Source: Litorivivens sp041625495
GTDB lineage: Bacteria; Pseudomonadota; Gammaproteobacteria; Pseudomonadales; Spongiibacteraceae
NCBI RefSeq assembly: GCF_041625495.1
Contig: NZ_JBFJTH010000196.1
Coordinates: forward strand, 1 to 6,139
Direction of reading: 5' to 3'
DNA: 6,139 bases
The translations under genes were made by a program, and so were the position numbers. Below, piece after piece: positions 1 through 4,603 of the stretch. Under the pieces are notes generated by a model. It worked only from the letters and a program-made list of their open reading frames with translations, ran no database searches and was not told the origin of the DNA. Position 1 is the first letter of the stretch; every line of letters begins with the position of its first letter.

Positions 1-477
1 GTCGGGCATGCCGCCGAGTGAAACCGCGATTTTGGAAAAGCCCATAAACAGCGCCAGGCCTGCAGTCAATTCGACGATTTCCTCATCGCTAAACTCGCCC
101 TTCATCGCATTCTGTAACGCATCATCGATCTCGTTGGGCGCGGTCAGAAACTTGTCTGTGTAACGCAGAATCAGCTTTTGCCGTAAGGAAAGATCGCTGT
201 CCTCATAGCCATCGCGAATCTGTTCGACCTGCGTTTCGTTTAGACCCTCAGCCTTGGCCTGCGAAAACCTGACGTTCTTGCAGAATACACAATTGGTTTT
301 GCGGGCATTGCGCAGCCGCGCCAACTCTTTACTGGGATGATCCAGAACACCACGACTCCATAGGGTGCCGTAGAGCTGATTGAAGGCAGCCAGAGCCTCG
401 GGTTGCAGGGCCAGTGCGCTGCCACTGATGGGATCATCACCGGCGTTGGCGGGCAAGCTCACACGCGATTTGGTCAT
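1..477 (-). CDS. Carboxymuconolactone decarboxylase (AhpD-fold) family protein, canonical CxxC, 3' end missing
   Basis: The 159 residues in the window start at the ATG at 477 and run off the left edge without a stop, so the C-terminus is missing. The AhpD/CMD signature is present: E51-x-x-R54-x-R56-x-A58 followed by C63-V-F-C66, the redox CxxC pair that in AhpD-like proteins acts in disulfide or peroxide chemistry. The His often found four residues after the second Cys is Arg70 here. The second half (SLRQKLILRYTDKFL and EFSDEEIVELTAGLALFMGF) is the typical helical bundle. GAGGAGG lies four bases before the ATG, inside the upstream gene, and the ATG overlaps that gene's TGA (ATGA), so translation is probably coupled. 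Family membership is clear. The substrate is unknown, and a true decarboxylase role is unlikely to be deducible from sequence. It is probably cytoplasmic, since no signal peptide is seen. Confidence 0.88.
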   Translation of the reverse strand, partial: MTKSRVSLPANAGDDPISGSALALQPEALAAFNQLYGTLWSRGVLDHPSKELARLRNARKTNCVFCKNVRFSQAKAEGLNETQVEQIRDGYEDSDLSLRQKLILRYTDKFLTAPNEIDDALQNAMKGEFSDEEIVELTAGLALFMGFSKIAVSLGGMPD

Positions 478-911
478 GCAGCCTCCTCGATGTTCAGAAT
501 CGCTCGAAAACGGGCAAAGCCATCGCACAGCGCAAGAAATTCCAGCAGCGCAACCAGCCCGGCATCGCCCAGATGAGCGACCACAGCCGCCGCCATGTCA
601 TCGCTGATACTGTGTGGGTCGAGACAGAAACATTCGGCCAGCTGCAGGGCGGATTTCTCAAGCGCCGAAAAACGGGGATCGTTATACCACTGGGGCAGCG
701 CGGCGATAAGATCGTCACCTAACGTACGCTTCAACTCACCATCCATTATGCAGTGGTGCAGCTGCGCACATCGCGCTTTGCACACCCACATCAGACGCTG
801 ATCCAGTTGTTTCTCAAGCGCAGCTTCGAAGAGTCGATAATCGTTATAAAGGTTAGTGCGCAATGAAAACACCTGCGCGAAATCATTCGCCGGATGCGTC
901 AGCCACGTCAT
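474..911 (-). CDS. CMD/AhpD-fold paralog lacking the CxxC motif
   Basis: A 145-residue protein that I read as a divergent paralog of the gene directly downstream. Its second half (SALEKSALQLAECFCLDP, then HLGDAGLVALLEFLALCDGF) lines up with SLRQKLILRYTDKFLTAP and EFSDEEIVELTAGLALFMGF of that neighbour. Where the family has CxxCxxxH, this protein has C48-A-Q-L-H-H-C54, with another Cys at 44. The second Cys of the pair is therefore Leu and the spacing is CxxxC or CxxxxxC. Classic CxxC chemistry is unlikely, though Cys and His remain in the right area. I chose the ATG at 911 because a near-perfect Shine-Dalgarno sits five bases before it; the GTG at 917 lies inside that Shine-Dalgarno. Its stop overlaps the next start by 4 bp. 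Possible roles are a regulatory or heteromeric partner of the neighbour, or a different redox enzyme. The function is not established. Confidence 0.82.
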   Translation of the reverse strand: MTWLTHPANDFAQVFSLRTNLYNDYRLFEAALEKQLDQRLMWVCKARCAQLHHCIMDGELKRTLGDDLIAALPQWYNDPRFSALEKSALQLAECFCLDPHSISDDMAAAVVAHLGDAGLVALLEFLALCDGFARFRAILNIEEAA

Positions 912-912
912 A

Positions 913-921
913 ATCACCTCC
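913..921 (-). promoter_or_regulatory. Strong ribosome binding site deciding the start at 911
   Basis: On the minus strand GGAGGTGAT is complementary to nine bases of the 16S rRNA 3' end. GGAGG is separated from the ATG at 911 by five bases. This rules out the in-frame GTG at 917, which would sit within the ribosome binding site itself, and suggests efficient translation of the CMD-fold pair. Confidence 0.85.
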
Positions 922-1086
922 CCTTTTTGCTGACAGTGGCACAGGGCATGCGTGCCGGCAAGTTAGGCGGTTTAATCTCTTGGCATAATCGGTAGTTTAT
1001 GATTCGCGACATTCAGATTATTCATCGAAACGCCCCCGGTGAATTTACTACACCGCCACTTCAATCTTTCGTTAGACCGTTCTGTT

Positions 1087-1095
1087 TGCTAGTAT
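1087..1095 (+). promoter_or_regulatory. Extended -10 promoter candidate for the outer-membrane protein
   Basis: TGC-TAGTAT matches the TGn extended -10 pattern, with four of six bases agreeing with TATAAT. No good -35 is present 16-18 bp upstream, which is tolerated by extended -10 promoters. Transcription would begin near 1101-1103, giving a leader of about 50 bases that begins just before the first hairpin. A sigma-E or other alternative promoter was not recognised. The call is tentative. Confidence 0.4.
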
Positions 1096-1103
1096 CCGCC
1101 GCG

Positions 1104-1117
1104 GTGCTTTTCAGCAC
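1104..1117 (+). other. Leader hairpin 1
   Basis: GTGCT-TTTC-AGCAC forms a perfect 5-bp stem with a four-base loop. If transcription starts near 1102 it lies at the very 5' end of the mRNA, where such a hairpin may protect the transcript from decay. As DNA it is a 14-bp interrupted palindrome and could equally be a protein-binding site. Confidence 0.4.
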
Positions 1118-1131
1118 GATAACAATACTAA

Positions 1132-1151
1132 TTTTAGGGGGAGACCTAAAA
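1132..1151 (+). promoter_or_regulatory. Leader hairpin presenting the Shine-Dalgarno in its loop
   Basis: TTTTAGG (1132-1138) pairs perfectly with CCTAAAA (1145-1151), leaving the six-base loop GGGAGA. The loop is the ribosome binding site of the gene at 1155, with GGAG ending 11 bases before the ATG. A GGA in a hexaloop overlapping a Shine-Dalgarno is the general form of CsrA/RsmA targets, so post-transcriptional control is possible. The flanking bases do not match the full CsrA consensus, and the stem is mostly A-U and only moderately stable. The pairing is seen in the sequence; the regulator is inference. Confidence 0.5.
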
Positions 1152-1154
1152 ACA

Positions 1155-1736
1155 ATGAAAAAAAATCTAATCGCAGCGATGTTGGCTGCCGGTGTTGCCA
1201 TGCCCGCCTTTGCGGCCGACCTTTCCTACACCTACGCTGAAGTCGGCGTTGCCAAGATTGATCTGGATGGCGAAGACGCAATGGGCTTCGGTGTAAAAGG
1301 CAGCGTTTCTGTTCACGAGAATGTCTATATTCTGGGTGCTTATAGCCAGGCGGAAACCGACGACGAATACATCATCATGGGCATCACCGACGAAATCTCC
1401 ATGGACTCTTACAGCCTGGGCGTAGGCTTCCGCACCGCAGTTAGCGAGACGGTCGATTTTGTCGCTGAAGTTTCTCTGGTGGAAAGCGAAATCGAGTTTG
1501 CCGGCATCGACGTTGATAACGATGGTGAGTTGCTGTCTGCCGGTGTTCGCGCTGAAATCAGCAAAAACGCAGAGCTGAATTTCTCCGTGGACCACGCTCG
1601 AGGTGACGACGACAACGAGACTGGCTTCAGCATTGGCGGCCTGTACGGCGCATCTGAAACCGTGGATCTGGGCCTGGAATACGGCTCAATCGACGACGTA
1701 GACACCCTGACCTTCTCTGCCCGCTTTAACTTCTAA
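1155..1736 (+). CDS. Acidic outer-membrane beta-barrel protein (OmpA-like/OMP_b-brl type)
   Basis: A 193-residue protein. Residues 1-20 form a Sec signal peptide (two Lys, a hydrophobic core, and AFA before the cleavage point at 20/21), leaving a mature chain of 173 residues without cysteine. It ends FSARFNF, and the terminal Phe with alternating hydrophobics is the BAM-recognition signature of outer-membrane barrels. Amphipathic strands alternate with short turns (E55-N56, E98-T99, K137-N138, E168-T169) and with acidic loops (DLDGED, TDDEY, DVDNDGE, GDDDNE, DDVD). I count about ten strands, though eight cannot be excluded. The mature chain has about 37 Asp/Glu against 7 Lys/Arg. The start is set by the signal peptide and the GGGGGAG upstream; in-frame sequence from 999 is rejected. 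No OmpA peptidoglycan-binding domain is present. Its role as porin, adhesin or structural protein is unknown. It appears monocistronic, with its own promoter and terminator. Confidence 0.87.
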   Translation: MKKNLIAAMLAAGVAMPAFAADLSYTYAEVGVAKIDLDGEDAMGFGVKGSVSVHENVYILGAYSQAETDDEYIIMGITDEISMDSYSLGVGFRTAVSETVDFVAEVSLVESEIEFAGIDVDNDGELLSAGVRAEISKNAELNFSVDHARGDDDNETGFSIGGLYGASETVDLGLEYGSIDDVDTLTFSARFNF

Positions 1737-1745
1737 GCCGGCGAT

Positions 1746-1784
1746 TGGACAGCGCCACCAAGGCGCTGTCCATTGCCTCTCCTA
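1746..1784 (+). terminator. Hairpin terminator after the outer-membrane protein gene
   Basis: TGGACAGCGCC (1746-1756) and GGCGCTGTCCA (1762-1772) form a perfect 11-bp stem with loop ACCAA, starting nine bases past the stop codon. The following ATTGCCTCTCCT is pyrimidine-rich but lacks a run of T, so termination may be imperfect. The hairpin lies between convergent genes and could also protect the 3' end of the minus-strand mRNA, whose own downstream tail is not T-rich. Confidence 0.72.
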
Positions 1785-1811
1785 GCAACCAACCCGCCGC
1801 CTACCACCTAT

Positions 1812-2936
1812 TTAACCTCGCTTGAAAGGCAGCATCTGTCGCGCATCTTGCAGATAGGCGTGAATCGACGGTGTTTCCTGATCAAGGAATCGCGCTATGG
1901 CCTCTCGAAAACGCGGATCGACAATCCAGTGTCGCGAACGGGTTTCCACAGGGTCAAAGCCACGCTGAATTTTATGTTCGCCCTGCGCCCCAGGGTCAAA
2001 GCGCTGCAGCCCCTGCTCAATACAGTATTCAATACCCTGATAGTAGCAGGCCTCAAAATGCAGAAACTCCACCTCGCGAAGACACCCCCAGTACCGACCA
2101 TAGAGCGTGGCGGTGTCGTGAAAGTTAAGCGCGGCGGCAATCGGCTCACCGTGTTGTTCAGCCACCACCATTAACAGGTTGTCCGGCATGGTCTGCCCAA
2201 TCTGCTCAAAAAACGCCTGATTCAGATAACCACCGTGGCCGCTGCGCTTGGCATAGGTCATCTGATAACAGTGGTAAAAGTGCCGCCACAGGTCGGTCGT
2301 GATCTGTCGCCCCGGCACGCGCCGCAACACCACTTGCTGCTCGGCAACCAGCCGCCGTTCGCGACGCAATGCCTTGCGCTTGCGTGAACTGAATGCTGCC
2401 AAAAAATCTTCAAAATCGCTGTAACCGCGGTTAAACCAGTGGTACTGAGGTGCAACTCGACGAACAAAATCAGCATCACCCCACAGTGCATCTTCATCTG
2501 GATTGGTAAACAGCACATGGGCCGACGACACCGAGATATCCGCCTGCTCGCGAAGAAACTCGCAGACCGGCTGCGCAGGAATACCTTGGCGTAGCGACAG
2601 GCGCGGACCAGTGGCTGGAGTGTAAGGAATCGCACACAGCAACTTGGGGTAGTAATTCAAGCCATTGCACTGCCAGGCGTCTGCCCAGGACCAGTCAAAA
2701 ACATACTCGCCGTAGCTGTGGTGTTTGCGATACAGCGGCAAGTGCCCAACCAGCTCACCCGCGTCCTCCACGACGAGGTGCGAAGGCTCCCAGCCACTTT
2801 TACGCGTTGTTGCGCCGCTGGATTCCATTGCCCATAAGAACTCGTAACGCAAAAAGGGATAGTCAGTGGCTAGCAGCGCATTCCACTGCTCGGCAGACAC
2901 CTCCGCTAGACTGGAAATAAACCGACAGGAGTACAT
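1812..2936 (-). CDS. DUF482 / FemAB-like GNAT-fold acyltransferase
   Basis: A 374-residue protein matching the DUF482 family (annotated as peptidoglycan biosynthesis or GNAT-family N-acetyltransferase) over its full usual length. Recognisable blocks are YPFLRYEFLWAMESSG at 26-41, HSYGEYVFDWSWADAW at 73-88 followed by YYPKLL and PYTPATGPRL, a basic stretch SRKRKALRRERR at 184-195, and FDPGAQGEHK at 313-322 before RGFDPVETRSRHWI. These are typical family motifs; the acyl donor and acceptor are not established. There is no signal peptide or membrane segment, so it is probably cytoplasmic. The ATG shares one base with the ubiA stop (TGATG) and has no clear Shine-Dalgarno, so it is probably translated by reinitiation after ubiA. 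Co-expression with ubiquinone genes is visible; a direct role in quinone synthesis is only a possibility. Confidence 0.9.
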   Translation of the reverse strand: MYSCRFISSLAEVSAEQWNALLATDYPFLRYEFLWAMESSGATTRKSGWEPSHLVVEDAGELVGHLPLYRKHHSYGEYVFDWSWADAWQCNGLNYYPKLLCAIPYTPATGPRLSLRQGIPAQPVCEFLREQADISVSSAHVLFTNPDEDALWGDADFVRRVAPQYHWFNRGYSDFEDFLAAFSSRKRKALRRERRLVAEQQVVLRRVPGRQITTDLWRHFYHCYQMTYAKRSGHGGYLNQAFFEQIGQTMPDNLLMVVAEQHGEPIAAALNFHDTATLYGRYWGCLREVEFLHFEACYYQGIEYCIEQGLQRFDPGAQGEHKIQRGFDPVETRSRHWIVDPRFREAIARFLDQETPSIHAYLQDARQMLPFKRG

Positions 2937-3817
2937 CAGCCGGGAAGCAAGTAATGCAGGGCGATACCGATGAACACCACCATCCCTACATAATGATTAT
3001 TCAGGAAAGCCTGAAAACAGTTTTCACGTTGACGAAAGCGAATCAAACGCTGCTGGTAAATAAATAAGCCTGCTGCTGCCGCAACGCCCACAAAGTAGAT
3101 AAAACCGAGGCTGAAGCGTGAGCCCATGAGCACAAGAATAAACACCACGCTGGCCTGCAGGATGCCGGTGATCAAGCGGTCTTCTTCACCGAAATAGATC
3201 GCCGTGGATTTGACGCCAATTTTCAGGTCATCGTCCCTGTCTACCATCGCGTAGAAAGTGTCGTAGGCGATGGTCCAGATCACAACGGCCAGGTAAATCA
3301 GCCAGGCCTGTAGCGGCACGGTATTCTGCACCGCAGCGAAACTCATGGGCACACTCCAGGCAAAGGCCGCACCGAGCACCACTTGGGGAAAGTGGGTGTG
3401 GCGCTTCATAAAGGGGTAGGTCGCTGCCAGCGCCACCGCTGCTACCGACAGCAGGATTGTCAGCTGATTGGTGAACAACACCAGTACAAAACTGACCAGA
3501 CACAGACCCACAAACAACCACAGTGCTTCTTTCGCCGCTACTTCGCCGGTGGCCAATGGTCGCGCTTTGGTGCGCTCCACATGACCATCGATATGACGGT
3601 CTGCATAGTCATTAATCACACAGCCTGCGGCGCGCATCAGCACTACACCAAGCACAAAGATTATCAAGGTAGACAGGGGCGGAACTCCCTCGGCCGCCAA
3701 CCACAGCGCCCACAGTGTAGGCCACAATACCAGGTAGGTACCGATCGGCTTATCAAAGCGCATCAGGCGGATAAAAGCAGGGAAGCGTTGCTGAAGTTGT
3801 GTCAGGTCAACCGGCAT
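2936..3817 (-). CDS. ubiA: 4-hydroxybenzoate polyprenyltransferase
   Basis: A 293-residue integral membrane enzyme that attaches the polyprenyl tail to 4-hydroxybenzoate, the first membrane step of ubiquinone synthesis. Both Asp-rich, Mg-diphosphate-binding motifs are intact: N69-D70-Y-A-D73-x-x-x-D77 and D186-T-F-Y-A-M-V-D193-R-D-D-D197, followed by KIGVKST. The N-terminal block RLMRFDKPIGTYLVLWPTLW (17-36) is characteristic of bacterial UbiA. About eight or nine hydrophobic helices fill the chain, and the length is normal for the family. The start ATG at 3817 fits the family N-terminus, although only a weak GAG lies upstream. The gene is 58 bp downstream of ubiC, and its TGA overlaps the ATG of the acetyltransferase gene, so the three probably share one mRNA. 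Chain length of the prenyl donor (C40 or C45) cannot be read from the sequence. Confidence 0.97.
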   Translation of the reverse strand: MPVDLTQLQQRFPAFIRLMRFDKPIGTYLVLWPTLWALWLAAEGVPPLSTLIIFVLGVVLMRAAGCVINDYADRHIDGHVERTKARPLATGEVAAKEALWLFVGLCLVSFVLVLFTNQLTILLSVAAVALAATYPFMKRHTHFPQVVLGAAFAWSVPMSFAAVQNTVPLQAWLIYLAVVIWTIAYDTFYAMVDRDDDLKIGVKSTAIYFGEEDRLITGILQASVVFILVLMGSRFSLGFIYFVGVAAAAGLFIYQQRLIRFRQRENCFQAFLNNHYVGMVVFIGIALHYLLPG

Positions 3818-3875
3818 GGAATCAACTCGTAGTAAACCGGATCACCATATAAAGGCCAACGGCGTGTTTCAAGCG

Positions 3876-4433
3876 TCAAGGTCTGAAAGCAGGCAAAAAG
3901 ATCTCGCTGACCATCAACGGCAAGCCACCGAGGAAGAAACAGGAGCGACGCCCCCAGAGAGTAGTATCCGTGCGGACAGCCGGCGGCAACGCCGAATCAT
4001 CGCCCGCAATCGTGGCCACTTCGTAGGGCGCCCGCTGCATACTGGGGTCACTGAAGAGCAAGGCGCCCAGCGCCGAATCCTTCAGTTTGCGCAGGTGGCG
4101 CAGCCGCCCTTCAAGGCTGGCGGCTGGCAGTACACTGCGCGCAAATACCCAAGGCTCACCCCGGCAGATCAGCAAAACTTCGCGAATTATCGCCCGTTTG
4201 CGCTCACCCATATCGAGTAGGTGCCGCTCGCTGCCGCGCGGGCATTGCCACGACTGTTCCAGCACCTGCACCCGGAAGTCTCCGCCGCTAGCCCGCACCA
4301 GACGGGCGGTTAACGAGCCTCTGTCCAGCAGCCAGGGCCGGATTTCACGCGGCAGCTGCTCACTGAGCAGGCAGCGATAGTCCCGCCATTGCGGCTCGTC
4401 AGGCTGGTATCGGTAGTGGTGAACAGCGTACAA
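3876..4433 (-). CDS. ubiC: Chorismate pyruvate-lyase
   Basis: Converts chorismate to 4-hydroxybenzoate plus pyruvate in the cytoplasm, supplying UbiA encoded next in the operon. Counting from the TTG at 4433 the protein has 185 residues. The family landmarks are I-I-R84-E-V-L-L (matching catalytic Arg76 of the E. coli enzyme), GEPWVFARSVLP at 92-103, ALGALLFSDP, LWGRRS at 159-164, and V-S-E177-I-F-L-P (matching E. coli Glu155). No ATG exists in the N-terminal part. The TTG at 4433 is favoured because AGGGAG lies seven bases before it and because the homologous region (W-R-D-Y-R-C-L-L) starts shortly after. An alternative in-frame TTG at 4457 has only AGGG three bases upstream, which is too close. 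A rare start codon may limit expression. The neighbourhood of ubiA leaves little doubt about identity. Confidence 0.93.
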   Translation of the reverse strand: MYAVHHYRYQPDEPQWRDYRCLLSEQLPREIRPWLLDRGSLTARLVRASGGDFRVQVLEQSWQCPRGSERHLLDMGERKRAIIREVLLICRGEPWVFARSVLPAASLEGRLRHLRKLKDSALGALLFSDPSMQRAPYEVATIAGDDSALPPAVRTDTTLWGRRSCFFLGGLPLMVSEIFLPAFRP

Positions 4434-4440
4434 TACCCGG

Positions 4441-4446
4441 CTCCCT
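4441..4446 (-). promoter_or_regulatory. Ribosome binding site supporting a TTG start for ubiC
   Basis: AGGGAG on the minus strand is followed by the seven bases CCGGGTA and then TTG at 4433. No ATG is available nearby, and the only other upstream in-frame start candidate (TTG at 4457) lacks a well-spaced Shine-Dalgarno, so this site decides the ubiC start. Confidence 0.6.
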
Positions 4447-4482
4447 ATATACTGCAAAACCCTGATTTCAGGCGCTCACGGC

Positions 4483-4507
4483 CCGTTTCGCACAAGTGCA
4501 CAAACGG
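4483..4507. promoter_or_regulatory. Interrupted palindrome in the ubiC / rubredoxin-reductase divergent region
   Basis: CCGTTT (4483-4488) is mirrored by AAACGG (4502-4507), and between them GCAC-AA-GTGC (4490-4499) forms a second, nearly concentric inverted repeat. The 25-bp element sits about 50 bp upstream of the ubiC start and directly abuts the best candidate -35 for the plus-strand gene. This position fits an operator for a dimeric regulator controlling one or both genes. I do not recognise it as a known binding site. Confidence 0.45.
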
Positions 4508-4536
4508 TTCCGACCACACAAGAGGCGCCCTTTAAA
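4508..4536 (+). promoter_or_regulatory. Possible sigma70-type promoter for the rubredoxin/reductase gene
   Basis: TTCCGA (4508-4513) and TTTAAA (4531-4536) are separated by 17 bp. Agreement is only three of six with TTGACA and four of six with TATAAT. Transcription would start near 4543, giving a leader of about 60 bases. It is the best pair I see on this strand in the region, but weak. Confidence 0.3.
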
Positions 4537-4603
4537 AGTGGCGGCAGAATGCGTGATTCCCTCACAAACTGCAAGCGCCACACACTGACGACGAGGAAGA
4601 GAA

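Larger units (their letters stand above)
912..1154. other. Divergent intergenic region between the CMD pair and the outer-membrane protein
   Basis: This 243-bp stretch must hold the start signals of both divergent units. On the left, 938-956 carries a 5-bp inverted repeat (GGCAC/GTGCC, 9-bp spacer) just upstream of the minus-strand ribosome binding site; it could be an operator but is short. On the right are an extended -10 and two leader hairpins, listed separately. CATAAT at 984-989 resembles a -10 but has no convincing -35. An in-frame extension of the outer-membrane protein from an ATG at 999 crosses this region, but it lacks a ribosome binding site and would bury the signal peptide, so I treat the region as non-coding. 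Confidence 0.6.

Noticed and set aside
984..989. CATAAT as a -10 element for a plus-strand promoter
   Set aside because: No acceptable -35 at 16-18 bp, and the extended -10 at 1087-1095 is better placed relative to the gene.
999..1154. In-frame N-terminal extension of the outer-membrane protein from an ATG at 999
   Set aside because: The ATG at 1155 gives a textbook signal peptide with an upstream ribosome binding site; the extension has no ribosome binding site, would bury the signal peptide internally, and crosses the promoter and hairpin region.
1167..1595. Long minus-strand open frame (142 codons) opposite the outer-membrane protein gene
   Set aside because: It is antisense to a gene with a clear signal peptide and C-terminal barrel motif, has no family resemblance or ribosome binding site, and is explained by codon bias of the plus-strand gene.
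3383..4220. Plus-strand open frames opposite ubiA and ubiC
   Set aside because: The minus-strand products carry complete catalytic motifs of known families; the plus-strand translations are low-complexity, Gln/Arg/His-rich shadows.
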